DNA of 64,000 bases from AP-15 sp963703855 (GTDB taxonomy: Bacteria > Pseudomonadota > Alphaproteobacteria > ATCC43930 > CGMCC-115725), in assembly GCA_963703855.1 (NCBI GenBank), contig CAVPFW010000022.1, positions 434,001 to 498,000 of the forward strand, in the 5' to 3' direction. This document shows positions 50,417 through 59,860 of the stretch, piece by piece. The notes beneath the pieces were generated by a model. It saw nothing but the letters and a program-made list of their open reading frames with translations, did no database searches and had not been told where the DNA came from. How positions within the stretch are numbered: the first letter of the stretch is position 1; each line of letters opens with the position of its first letter. The position numbers and the translations under genes were made by a program.

Positions 50417-50608
50417 CGCCGCTCTCCGTCACGCTGCACTGATGCGGCATCAAACCCGGGCGGCCGGCGTTTGCCAAGCGCGTCCTGCGGATCTGGGCCC
50501 CAACCTTGTTCTCGGCAACCGATTTCCCAAATGAAACAGATCTGAGGCGCCTGGGCTCCCATCCCTACCAGCCGGAATTCTTCGCTCGACATCGGCGGCA
50601 GCTTGATC

Positions 50609-51736
50609 ATGGCGTTCGCGTTTGCTCGAGTTTCGATTTCGACGCGCCGAAAGCTGACCTCGATCCTGCTGGCGGTAACGATTTTTGCGCTGCTCGCCGG
50701 GCTGGCGACCCTCGCCCAAGGCCGCCCGCTAATCTTTGGCGTTCTCAACGCGATCTTTGTCGGCACCGGGGTCGGCCTGTTCGAAGAATTCTACGTGCAG
50801 AGCCTGCGCGGCCGATGGATCCGCAGCATTCACCCGCTTCGCTCGATTCTCGTTTACACGGCAGTGGTCGCAATCCTGTTCGTCATCTCGATAAATTTTT
50901 CGCACCTGCTGCTGCGCCGCTGGTACCCGTCGCCGGTGCCTTATGGCAGGCTGCCGTTCATTCTTCCGGTCGTAATTTCCTTTTCGGTCATCGGCATCCT
51001 GGTGATGCGCGCGGCTCATTTCATCGGGATCGAGACATTGTTCCATCTGATGATCGGGACCTACCACCGGCCGGTGGTCCAACAGAAGGTTCTGGTCTTC
51101 GTCGACATCAACAATTCGACCGGTTTGGCCGAGAAGCTCGGCGCCCTGAAGATCAAGTCGTTGGTCGGCAAGTTCCTGTTCGACATCTCCAAGCCGATCA
51201 CCGATTACGGCGGCGAAATCTACCTCTACAAGGGCGATGGCCTGATCGCGATCTGGGACTGGCGGGAGGCGGTCCGCGACAACAAGATACTGCAAGCGAT
51301 CGACGCGGTGTTTGCCGCCGTCAGCCGGGAGCGCGGCCGATATCTGGCGCAATTCGGCGTGGCGCCGACTTTCCGGATCGGGATCCATGGCGGCGACGTC
51401 GTGGTCAGCGAGCAGGGCGACACCAAGCGATCGATCGGGATTTACGGAAGCACCATCAATATTGCCTCGCGGATGGAGGAAGCGGCCAAAGCCCATGGCG
51501 TCGTCTGCGCCGTGTCCGGAGATGTCGCCCGCGCGCTGTCCGAAGGCGCCAGCCGGCTGCATCCGATCGGGTACGACAGGATCAAGGGCATATCCGGCGA
51601 GATCCCGATCTTCGAGTATCGCGACGATGGCGAGGCCGCCTCGGACTCGGTCGAAAGGGGCTGGAGAGCGGGTTTGGGGGCGGCTGGCCGAGGTGTGGTC
51701 GCCCGGCTCAAAGCACCTTACGGAAGGCCGGGCTGA
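50609..51736 (+). CDS. Adenylate/guanylate cyclase with membrane anchor
   Basis: This 375-residue protein has four hydrophobic segments in the first 150 residues (KLTSILLAVTIFALLAGLAT to LPFILPVVISFSVIGILVMR). A class III cyclase domain follows. The metal-binding Asp is in VFVDINNSTGLAEKLG, the second acidic pair in YLYKGDGLIAIWDW, then FRIGIHGGDVVV and a substrate-binding Asn in YGSTINIASRMEEA. The nucleotide (ATP or GTP) cannot be assigned. It is one of two intact cyclases in the window, next to a VOC protein. An ATG at 50603 lies two codons earlier. Confidence 0.87.
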   Translation: MAFAFARVSISTRRKLTSILLAVTIFALLAGLATLAQGRPLIFGVLNAIFVGTGVGLFEEFYVQSLRGRWIRSIHPLRSILVYTAVVAILFVISINFSHLLLRRWYPSPVPYGRLPFILPVVISFSVIGILVMRAAHFIGIETLFHLMIGTYHRPVVQQKVLVFVDINNSTGLAEKLGALKIKSLVGKFLFDISKPITDYGGEIYLYKGDGLIAIWDWREAVRDNKILQAIDAVFAAVSRERGRYLAQFGVAPTFRIGIHGGDVVVSEQGDTKRSIGIYGSTINIASRMEEAAKAHGVVCAVSGDVARALSEGASRLHPIGYDRIKGISGEIPIFEYRDDGEAASDSVERGWRAGLGAAGRGVVARLKAPYGRPG

Positions 51737-51761
51737 TCCGGCTGTCGCCGGTCGAAATTGA

Positions 51762-52040
51762 TCAGCGCCGGAGTGTTTCGCGCGTGACGGGCGGACCGGT
51801 CTGCGCCCCGGACATCGGGTGTCGCGGCTGGGTCGAGCAATCCGGACGGGGCATCGTTCCGCGACGCTCCGGAGGCACCCGGCAATTGTCGACCCGCTGG
51901 CCGTCCGATGCCTTGTCGGACAGGCGTTCCTTCAACGTCTTCAGCTCTTGCGCCGCGCCGATTTTCGGCGGTTGCGCCAAGCAAATTGCCGCGGCCACGG
52001 AGAGGATGGCGGCGCAGCGGAAGAGCGGTGACCTGGGCAT
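51762..52040 (-). CDS. Small secreted protein
   Basis: This encodes 92 residues: signal peptide MPRSPLFRCAAILSVAAAIC with cleavage near IGAAQ, then a short polar mature part with two cysteines (VDNCRVPPERRG and RPDCSTQP). No family is recognised. The ATG at 52040 is close to the start codon region of other genes and has acceptable spacing. The gene is only two bases from the 3' end of alkB, so it is probably cotranscribed with alkB and the aldolase upstream. Confidence 0.6.
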   Translation of the reverse strand: MPRSPLFRCAAILSVAAAICLAQPPKIGAAQELKTLKERLSDKASDGQRVDNCRVPPERRGTMPRPDCSTQPRHPMSGAQTGPPVTRETLRR

Positions 52041-52042
52041 GT

Positions 52043-52714
52043 TCAAAGCGCCTTGCGAAAGGTCAAATTGATCCGGCTGCGGCCGGTCAACGCATCCTCC
52101 GCCTCGGCCAGCGGCATCACGGCGTGGTAGGCCAGGCGCGACGGGCCGCCCCAGACGACTACATCGCCATTTTTCAGCCGAACGCGCAGCGGCCGATCCT
52201 TGCGGCTGAGGCCGCCGAACTGGAAGACGGCCGGCAGTCCGAGCGAGACCGACACGACCGGTGCGGAGAGGTCGCGCTCGTCCTCGTCGCGGTGCATGGA
52301 CAGGCGCGCACCCGGCTCGTAGCGGTTGACCAGGCAGGCGTCGGGCGCGAACCCGCCGAACCCGGCTGCCGCCGCCGCGCGCCCGGCCAAAAACAGGAAC
52401 GCCGCCGGTATCGGCGGCCAAGGCTGGCCAGTGAGCGGGTCATCCGGGGCATAGCGGTAGCCCTTTCGGTCGGTCACCCAGCCGGCCTGCCCGCAGCTGG
52501 TCATCGCCACCGACATGCGAAAACCGCCGGGGGTCACCATATGGCGGAACGGGGCGGCGGCGGCGATCTCGGCCACCGTTCCGACCAGATCCGCAGCCTC
52601 GGGCTGAGCAAAGCCGCGCAGCAGCACCGCTCCCTCGGCGAGCCGCTCGACCTCCTCTTCCGGTAGAGCGTCGCTCAACAAATTGCCGATCGCGGCCGAG
52701 CGGATGCGCGTCAC
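52043..52714 (-). CDS. alkB: DNA/RNA oxidative demethylase AlkB
   Basis: This 223-residue Fe(II)/2-oxoglutarate dioxygenase removes alkyl groups such as 1-methyladenine and 3-methylcytosine from nucleic acid. The iron ligands are His and Asp in SMHRDEDERDLS and a second His in RLAYHAVMPL. The 2-oxoglutarate Arg is in the ending GRSRINLTFR. Asn and Tyr for cofactor binding are in CLVNRYEPGARL. It overlaps the aldolase start by four bases (ATGA). An SOS or Ada operator was not searched systematically. Confidence 0.92.
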   Translation of the reverse strand: MTRIRSAAIGNLLSDALPEEEVERLAEGAVLLRGFAQPEAADLVGTVAEIAAAAPFRHMVTPGGFRMSVAMTSCGQAGWVTDRKGYRYAPDDPLTGQPWPPIPAAFLFLAGRAAAAAGFGGFAPDACLVNRYEPGARLSMHRDEDERDLSAPVVSVSLGLPAVFQFGGLSRKDRPLRVRLKNGDVVVWGGPSRLAYHAVMPLAEAEDALTGRSRINLTFRKAL

Positions 52715-53512
52715 CCGAGCGGGATCGCGCGCAATGCCGCGGTATCCTGGCGCGCGCCGGCGAGCACGTAATTGACGTCGGTGCCGGCGATGACGAAACG
52801 CGCCCCGAGCCGGATCAGCTCGCCCTGCAGCGCGACATTGTGGCGGATGCCGCCGACGCCCAGCGCCTTGCCGTGGCTATGGCAGGCCTGCGCCACCCGC
52901 TCATAGGCTTCGCGCAGCCGCGGATGGTCGACCTGGCCGGGAATGCCGTAATCCGTCGTCAAATCGCCCGAGCCGATCAGCAGGACGTCGATGCCGGGCA
53001 CCGCCGCGATCGCCGCGGCATTGTCGATGCCCTCGGCGGTTTCGAGCATGACGATGACCACGGTGTCGGCGTTGAGCCGGTCGTTGAGCTCGCCGAGCGG
53101 CAGCGCGCGATAGCCGAGCGCCGGCCCGAGCCCCATGACCGAGCGCCGGCCCAAGGGCGGAAAGCGGCAATGGCGCACCACCGCCTCGGCCTGGATTCGG
53201 TTGTCGACATGCGGAACGATGACGCCCTGGGCGCCGCCGTCGAGCACCCGGCTCGACCAGTGCCCGTCATGGCTCGGCACCCGCACCAAGGGGGTGATGC
53301 CGATGCCGAGCGCGGCGGCGCAGATCGTCGCCGTGGTTTCGATCGAATAGGGGCTGTGCTCCATGTCGACGTAGAGCGCATCGTAGCCGCCCGCCTGGGC
53401 GACCATCGCGATGTCGACACTGCGCGCCAAGCCGCAAATTCATGCACAGCACCAGCTCGCCCGCGGCGAGCTTCTGCTTCATCGAATTGCGGGCAGACGT
53501 GTTTTCGGCCAT
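52711..53512 (-). CDS. HpcH/HpaI aldolase (HpaI type), one extra base
   Basis: This divalent-metal-dependent pyruvate aldolase-like TIM barrel has YDALYVDMEHSPYSIETTAT, PLVRVPSHDGHW, LDGGAQGVIVPHVDNRIQAE and DVLLIGSGDLTTDYGIPGQV. The N-terminus (MAENTSARNSMKQKLAAGEL) is in another frame. One extra G near 53430 separates it from RSVDIAMVAQAGGYDA. Removing that base gives 266 residues. The family cleaves 2-keto-4-hydroxy acids such as 4-hydroxy-2-keto-heptanedioate. It overlaps alkB by four bases. Confidence 0.85.
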
Positions 53513-53524
53513 CGGTATCCCTCC

Positions 53525-53695
53525 GTTGCCCCTCACCTCAACCCCCTCCCCGCGAGCGGGGCGAGGGGGCAATGCGTCGGATTTCCCTCGTCCCGCGTGA
53601 GCGGGGAGAGGAAGCAACTCGCCATTCTCCCTCGCCTCGCGTGAGCGGGGCGAGGGAGGGACCCATCGCGTCCGCGATGGGAGGGTGAGGGGCGA
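53525..53695. repeat. Cluster of dispersed palindromic repeats (three arms)
   Basis: Three copies follow one another: CCCCTCACCTCAACCCCCTC with GCGAGCGGGGCGAGGGGG, then CCCTCGTCCCGCGTGAGCGG, and then CTCCCTCGCCTCGCGTGAGC with GGGCGAGGGAGGGACCC. A terminal palindrome, ATCGCGTCCGCGAT, is followed by GGGAGGGTGAGGGG. They form potentially long hairpins between the aldolase and the BNR-repeat gene. Confidence 0.7.
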
Positions 53696-53707
53696 CCGAC
53701 CGCTACG

Positions 53708-54757
53708 TCAGCCGCAGGCGACCGCGTAGAGGTCGCGCACGCCCTCGGGCAGGCGATGCTCGTGCCAGCTGGCGCCGCCGTCCTGGGTCCCGAACACCTG
53801 GCCGAAGCGCGACACCCCATAAATCTGATTGGGATCGCGCGGATGAACTGCGACGCCCATCATCGTTGCCTCGGCCTTGATCCCGTGGTCGAAGCGCTTC
53901 CATGTCTGGCCGACATCGTCGCTGCGATAGATCGCGCCGTCGGTGCTGCGCGCCGCCGGGCTGAGGCAGGCATACATGACTTTCGGGTCCTGCGGCGAGA
54001 CGCGGATGTCGCGGCCGTAGGTCAGCGGCGAGAAGCGGCCGATCTCCATGTCCTGCCAGCTCTGCCCCTTGTCGTTGCTGCGGAACAGGCCCATGCGGTT
54101 GGCCAGGAACACGGTGCCGGGGGCGGCGGCGCTGCACGCCAGCGCATGCCCGTCGAGCATGCCCTCGATCTCGGTCTGGCTGCCGATGCGGCTCCTATAT
54201 TTCGGCTGCTCGCAGAACCGGATCAGATCGGCGGTGCAATCCTCCCAGCTTTCGCCGCCGTTGCGGCTGCGCATGGCACCATTGGCCTCGAGCGTCGCAT
54301 AGACGTCGTCGGGCGAGTTGGGATCGACGTCGAGCCGCATGACCCGGCAGGCGAACTGCATGATGACCCGATTGGGCAAGCCCGGATCGGCCATCTTGCG
54401 CCAGCTGTCGCCGCCATCCTCGCTGCGGTAGACCCCGGGCGGGGTGGCGCCGGCATAGACGATGCGCGGGTTCTTGGGGTGGATGCAGATCGACCAGATG
54501 TCGGCCTCCGGGTCGGGCAGGCCGAGGCGCTGCCAGCTCGTGCCGCGGTTGGCGCTGCGAAAGGTGCCCTTGGTGGTGCCGATATAAACCGTATCCGGAT
54601 GTTCCGGATGCACCGTGATCGCATGAACCTCGGCCCCGTCGGGCAGGCCGTTGGTCAGATGCTGCCAGCCGGTGTCGCCGGCCGCCTGACGGTAGATGCC
54701 GCCGCGAGTCCCTTCCATCGTGGCTGCAGCACCGGCGTAAACATGGGTATCCGCCAT
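53708..54757 (-). CDS. BNR/Asp-box repeat beta-propeller protein
   Basis: This 349-residue protein has at least five Asp-box motifs of the form S-x-D-x-G-x-T-W: SANRGTSWQRL, SEDGGDSWRKM, SRNGGESWEDC, SNDKGQSWQDM, SDDVGQTWKRF, and TQDGGASWHEH. They mark blades of a beta-propeller like sialidases and Ycf48. No signal peptide is seen (start MADTHVYAGAAATMEGTRGG), so it may be cytoplasmic. The function cannot be told: it may bind carbohydrate or serve as an assembly factor. It diverges from the aldo/keto reductase. Confidence 0.85.
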   Translation of the reverse strand: MADTHVYAGAAATMEGTRGGIYRQAAGDTGWQHLTNGLPDGAEVHAITVHPEHPDTVYIGTTKGTFRSANRGTSWQRLGLPDPEADIWSICIHPKNPRIVYAGATPPGVYRSEDGGDSWRKMADPGLPNRVIMQFACRVMRLDVDPNSPDDVYATLEANGAMRSRNGGESWEDCTADLIRFCEQPKYRSRIGSQTEIEGMLDGHALACSAAAPGTVFLANRMGLFRSNDKGQSWQDMEIGRFSPLTYGRDIRVSPQDPKVMYACLSPAARSTDGAIYRSDDVGQTWKRFDHGIKAEATMMGVAVHPRDPNQIYGVSRFGQVFGTQDGGASWHEHRLPEGVRDLYAVACG

Positions 54758-54897
54758 CAAATCCTCCCTCGGCTGGATTGCGGCCGCGATCATACGCTTC
54801 TATCGGAGCTTGTCACAAAGCTTTACCGCCCCGGATCGAGCGGATCGGGTATATCGAGCGGATCAAATATGATGAGCCGAGCGATAAGGAGAGATGG

Positions 54898-55899
54898 ATG
54901 GACGGCATGGTTGTCACGGAGCGGCGAAAGCTGGGCAAGGGCGGGCCGGAGATTTCGGCGATCGGGCTCGGCTGCATGTCATTGTCGGGGGTCTACGGCA
55001 AGAGCGACGACGCTGCGGGGATCGCGCTGATCCATCGTGCGATCGAGCTCGGCATCGATCATTTCGACAGCTCCGACATGTATGGCTGGGGCCAGAACGA
55101 GGAATTGCTCGGCCGGGCGCTGAAGGGCTGCCGCGACGGCGTTGTGGTGGCCAGCAAATTCGGCCAGACCCGGCGGCCGGGCGGGGCCAACGGCGTCGAC
55201 GGCAGCCCGGCCTATGTCGCCCAGGCCTGCGAGGCGAGCCTGAAGCGGCTGGGGATCGACGTGATCGACCTCTACTATCAGCACCGGGTCGATCCGGCGG
55301 TGCCGGTCGAGGAGACGGTGGGGGCGATGGCGCGGCTCGTCGAACAGGGCAAAGTGCGCTTTTTGGGGCTGTGCGAGGCTCGCCCCGAGCGCATCCGCCG
55401 CGCCCATGCGACCCACCCGATCGCCGCGGTGCAGAGCGAGTTCTCCTTGCTCTACCGCCAAGAGGCGACCGAGACCCGCGAGCTGACCCGCGATCTGGGG
55501 ATCGCCTTTTTCGCCTATGCGCCGCTCGGCCGCGGCCTCTTGACCGGCGACATCCCCGATTTCGACAATTTGGCCGAGGGCGACACCCGCGGCCGCCATC
55601 CGCGCTTCATGGGCGATAACTTTACCAAGAACCGGGCTCTCGTCGAACGTATCGAGACGATCGCGCGGGAAAAGGACTGCACCCCGGCGCAGCTGGTGCT
55701 GGCCTGGCTTCTCGCGCAGGGGCCGGACGTGATCCCGATCCCCGGCACCAAGCGCATATCCCGGCTGGAGGAAAACCTCGGCGCGCTGCGCGTCAGGCTG
55801 ACCCCGGCCGATGCCGGCCGGATCTCGGCCGCGATCCCGATCGGCGCCGCCGCCGGCACCCGCTACCCCGAAGGCGGCATGCGCGGGGTGTATATCTGA
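54898..55899 (+). CDS. Aldo/keto reductase
   Basis: This 333-residue NADPH-dependent TIM barrel belongs to the AKR family that reduces aldehydes and ketones. The catalytic tetrad is seen as Asp and Tyr in FDSSDMYGWGQNEEL, Lys in VVASKFGQT and His in LYYQHRVDP. The C-terminal end GTRYPEGGMRGVYI closes with a stop inside a tandem duplication. ATG 54898 (MDGMVV) was preferred; a second ATG at 54907 is possible. It is probably followed by a MetE-like gene after about 260 bases. Confidence 0.9.
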   Translation: MDGMVVTERRKLGKGGPEISAIGLGCMSLSGVYGKSDDAAGIALIHRAIELGIDHFDSSDMYGWGQNEELLGRALKGCRDGVVVASKFGQTRRPGGANGVDGSPAYVAQACEASLKRLGIDVIDLYYQHRVDPAVPVEETVGAMARLVEQGKVRFLGLCEARPERIRRAHATHPIAAVQSEFSLLYRQEATETRELTRDLGIAFFAYAPLGRGLLTGDIPDFDNLAEGDTRGRHPRFMGDNFTKNRALVERIETIAREKDCTPAQLVLAWLLAQGPDVIPIPGTKRISRLEENLGALRVRLTPADAGRISAAIPIGAAAGTRYPEGGMRGVYI

Positions 55900-56058
55900 G
55901 GCGGTTGCGCTGGGACCGCGGGCCTCCGGGCCGCAGACGGGCGCGACGCCCGCGCTCCGGGCGGCACGGGCGCGGGGTGTATATCTGAGGCGGTGGCGCT
56001 GGGACCGCGGGCCTCCGGCCCGCAGGCGGGCGGGACGCCCGCGCTCCGGGCGGCACGG
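55881..56058. repeat. 89-bp tandem duplication at the 3' end of the aldo/keto reductase gene
   Basis: Two copies of an 89-base unit lie at 55881-55969 and 55970-56058 with only a few mismatches. The unit begins with the last codons and stop of the reductase (GCGGGGTGTATATCTGAGG) and includes a GC-rich hairpin, GGGCCTCCGG near CCGCAGACGGGCGC. The duplicate supplies a second copy of the gene's last few codons outside the reading frame. Confidence 0.8.
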
Positions 56059-56161
56059 GCGTGCCTCATCAGCGGACTCGGGCCACGGCGGCAGCCGGTC
56101 GCTTGCCGGCCGCGGTCAGGCGGCGCATGCTGCCGTGCGGAGGAATTCAGCGGGGGATTCG

Positions 56162-57310
56162 ATGAAGACCAGTCGAGACCGTATCCTGACGACCCATGTC
56201 GGCAGCCTGCCGCGGCCGCCCGAGCTGCGCCGGCTGCTGGTGCGAAAGGACCAGGGCGAGCCCTACGACAAGGGCGAGCTCGACCGGCTGGTGCGTCAGG
56301 CCGTCATCGACATCGTCCGCCGCCAGGCCGCGGTCGGGGTCGACATCGTCAATGACGGCGAGATGTCGAAGCCCGGCTATTCGACGTATATCGCCGACCG
56401 CCTGTCGGGGTTTGCCGGGCACCAGCCGGCCAAGCCCCGGCTCGATACCAAGGACCACCCGAATTTCCTTGCCGCGCTTGAGCGGATGACCGGGGCCAAC
56501 GTTGCGCGCCGCGCCATGTGCGTCGGCCCGATCGCCTGGCAGGACCGCGACCCGCTCCATCAGGACCTCGCCAATCTCGGCGCTGCGCTAGGCCAGGTCT
56601 CGGCCGTCGAGGGGTTCATGACCGCCGCCTCGCCCGGCCTCGTGCCGGTGTTCCAGACCAATTCCTACTATCCGACCCACGAGGCCTATGTCGAAGCCAT
56701 CGCCGCGGCGATGCAGGAGGAATACGAGGCGATCGTCGCGGCCGGGTTTGTGCTGCAGCTCGATTGCCCCGATCTGGCGATGGCCCACCACACCGCCTTC
56801 CAGGACCTCGACGAGAGCGATTTCCTGAAGCGCGCCGAATTCCATGTCGAGGTGCTGAACCACGCCTTACGCAACGTGCCGGCCGACCGGGCGCGCATCC
56901 ACATCTGCTGGGGCAATTACGAGGGGCCGCACACCCATGACATCGCCTTCGCCAAGGTCGCGCCGATCCTGGTCAAGGCCAAGCCCCAGGCGCTGGTGGT
57001 CGAGGCCGCCAACCCGCGCCACGCGCACGAATGGAATGTGTGGCACGAGACGAAATTGCCCGACGACAAGATCCTGATCCCCGGCGTGCTCGACACCTCG
57101 ACCAACTATGTCGAGCATCCCGAACTGGTCGCTGAGCGCATCTGCCGCTTCGCCGACATCGTCGGCCGCGAGCGGGTCATCGCCGGTAGCGACTGCGGCT
57201 TCGGCACCTTCGCCGGCTACGGCAAGCTCGACCCCGACATCTCCTTCAAAAAACTCGCCGCCATGGCCGAAGGCGCCGAAATCGCCTCGAAGCGGCTGTG
57301 GGGTGGGTAG
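56162..57310 (+). CDS. MetE-like cobalamin-independent methionine synthase C-terminal domain protein
   Basis: This 382-residue TIM-barrel relative of the MetE C-terminal half contains the zinc and substrate regions. It starts TTHVGSLPRPPELRRLLVRK. VGVDIVNDGEMSKPGYSTYI, then IHICWGNYEGPHTHDIAF with His and Cys, and VIAGSDCGFGTFAGYGKLDP with the second Cys, complete the zinc site. Stand-alone copies often use other methyl donors or catabolise methylated compounds. Here it sits between an aldo/keto reductase and an amidase, so a degradative role is likely. Confidence 0.88.
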   Translation: MKTSRDRILTTHVGSLPRPPELRRLLVRKDQGEPYDKGELDRLVRQAVIDIVRRQAAVGVDIVNDGEMSKPGYSTYIADRLSGFAGHQPAKPRLDTKDHPNFLAALERMTGANVARRAMCVGPIAWQDRDPLHQDLANLGAALGQVSAVEGFMTAASPGLVPVFQTNSYYPTHEAYVEAIAAAMQEEYEAIVAAGFVLQLDCPDLAMAHHTAFQDLDESDFLKRAEFHVEVLNHALRNVPADRARIHICWGNYEGPHTHDIAFAKVAPILVKAKPQALVVEAANPRHAHEWNVWHETKLPDDKILIPGVLDTSTNYVEHPELVAERICRFADIVGRERVIAGSDCGFGTFAGYGKLDPDISFKKLAAMAEGAEIASKRLWGG

Positions 57311-57486
57311 AACCCGCTACACCAGTTCAAGTCCGCTGGAGCGAAGACGATCTCCGCCGGCTGCGGCTGATCGGCTGAGACCGATTTATGCACTCACTCT
57401 GCCACGATGTTGGGCGAGCGGCTGATCCGAAGCCTCGACCGGTGCCTGTTGTAGGGTGAGCGGCGGGTGAAGGAGAGGGCGGGGTC

Positions 57487-59848
57487 ATGAGCGACGAGCG
57501 CCTTGGGGCGGATGAGCCGTTTCGGGTCGAAGAGGCGACGATCGACGAGTTGCACCGGGCGATCCGGGCGGGGCGGACCAATTGCGTCGCGGTGGTGCAG
57601 CAGTATATCGAGCGGGCGCGGGCCTTTAACGGCGTCGCCAGCGCGCTGGTGACCGAAGACGGCGCGCCGGTCCCCGCGGCGACGGGCGCCGTGCGGGCCG
57701 GGGTGCCGCTGAGCTTCCCGACCGAGACGATCGAGGGGGCGGCGATCCTCCCCGATCTCGACCGGTACCGGGGGCCGCCGCTCGAATGGGGGCGCATGGA
57801 GGCGACCGCCTCCGATCCCGATGTGCAGCAGCAATATGGTATGATCGCCAGCATCCCCAATGCGGGACAGCTGAACGCGCTGGCCACCTTGAACATCCGC
57901 GGCGAGCGTTCGGTCACCTGCCGCGGCGATTTCGACCGGCACCCCTCGGAGGGGCCGCTTCCGCCCGGTGCGCCGCCGGTCTGCGAGATCTTCCGCCAGC
58001 TCCCTGACGCGCTCGAACGCGCGGCCGAGCTCGATACCGCCTACGGCAGCAACCCGCCGCTCGACCAGATGCCGATGTACGGCGTCGTGTTCTCTTTCAA
58101 GGACCCGTTCGACACCAAGGACATGCGCACCACCGCCGGCGGCGACGCGGGCTACGACATCGATTTTCCGGCCCGCGACCACGTGCTCGTCGAGCAGTTG
58201 CGCGACAAGGGTGCCATCATCTTCGCCAAGGCGGTCTGCACCGAATACAACGGCCGCGCCGGCGACCCGGGCGGCCGGCACAAGCCCGAAAAGATCCTCC
58301 CCTCGGTCTTGGGCTACCAGCGCAGCAGCTGGGCCGGCAATCCCGCCAACCCCTACGACACGACGCGCGCGGCCTCGCTCGGCTCCAGCTCGGGGTCGGG
58401 CGTGTCGGTCAGCGCCAATCTCGTCATGTGCAGCCTCGGCGAGGAAACCCGCGCCTCGACCCGCGGGCCCGCCAACCACAACGCCGTCGCGCTGATCCTG
58501 CCGCACAAGGCGATGCTGGGCTTCAACGGCGGGGCGATCGGCGCCGACATCTATTGCGACCGCGCCGGCATCCTCGCCCGCACGATCGCCGATTGCGCCA
58601 AGGTGCTCGACGCGCTGAAGGACCCGGCGCGCGGCTATTACGACCCGCGCGACCCCTACACCACGGTGCCGCGCTCGTCGGTGCTGGCGACCCCGTACGC
58701 AAGCCATGCCGGGATGTCGGGCGCCCCGGGCTCGCTCGAGGGCATGCGCATCGGGGTCATCCGCGAATTGATGCTGGTCCCGCCCGGGGCCAAGGCCCCT
58801 GCCCCGATCGCCACCGCCGCCGCGGCCGAAATCAAGTCGATCCTTGGGGCCAAGCTCGGCGCGGCGTTGGTCGAATTGTCCGATCCGCTGTGGGAGCCCG
58901 ATCGCGGCCTCGAACCGATGAACCCCGATTTCCGCCGAGCATTGGCCCGGCTGGTGCCGGTGTTCATGCCCGATCTCTTGTTCCGCCTCGGACCCGATGG
59001 AACGCCGCTGTTCAAGGAATTCGCGGCGGCGATCCGGCCGACCGAGTTCATGCCGGGAAAAATCTTCGGCACCGGCACGATGGCGCCGATCGATTATCTG
59101 GTCGAATTGGCCGAGGGCCGGATTGCACCACCCGCCAACCTCGACATCGCCACGATCCAAGAGCCAGGAGCTGGCGATGTCATTTCGCTTTCACATTCCG
59201 CAATATCTGAGCCGTCGCGCCGCGGATTGGCAGGCCCGCGGCTTCACCGAGACCCTCGTCGATTTCCCGAGCCTCAATGCCCGCTCCAAATTCTGGGGCG
59301 ACGACGGCCGCGCCGCGTTTCGCAACTGGGAGGAGGTCGCCGACCCGCGCAACCCGCTGGGCGGCCGCCAGGGCGTCGACGAGCGCATCATGCTGCGCGA
59401 ATTGCTGCGCCGGGTCGACATAATGGTGATGCTGGAAAATCGCCTGGACGCGCTGGTGCGCCTGCACACGCCGTTGCCGCCGGCCAGGATCGGCGGCGCC
59501 CCCGAGCCCGGGCTGTCGCAGAATCTGCGCCTCGAATCGTTCTACGGCCCGAACGCCGGTCTGACCGAAATGCTGATCCCGGCCGGCTATGTGACGACCG
59601 TCTACGACCCGGTCTTCGAGCTCAGCCGGGACGGGACCCGCTACCTGCCCACCGCCGCCGACATTCCCACGACGATCCCGCCGCCAGGCCTGCCCTTTTC
59701 CCTGGTCTTCCGCGCCGAGCCCGGCAGGGAAGATATTCTGCTGAATATCGCCTCGGCCTACGAAGCCGCCTCCAAGCGCCGCATTCCACCGCCCGCCTTC
59801 GGCCCGCTCTCGACGACAGCGAGCGCAGCTAAATCCCGCCGGGCGTAA
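57487..59848 (+). CDS. Amidase signature family protein, one extra base
   Basis: This encodes about 786 residues once one extra G near 59160 is removed. The amidase triad is present: Lys in VVFSFKDPFDTKD, the Ser-rich loop SLGSSSGSGVSVSANL, and the nucleophile region EETRASTRGPANHN. The protein is longer than usual (about 500), with an extra C-terminal part of about 220 residues starting MSFRFHIPQYLSRRAADWQA. It may hydrolyse an amide of a larger substrate. The frame break separates this tail from the amidase body. Confidence 0.83.
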
Positions 59849-59860
59849 TTCCGCTCGGCT

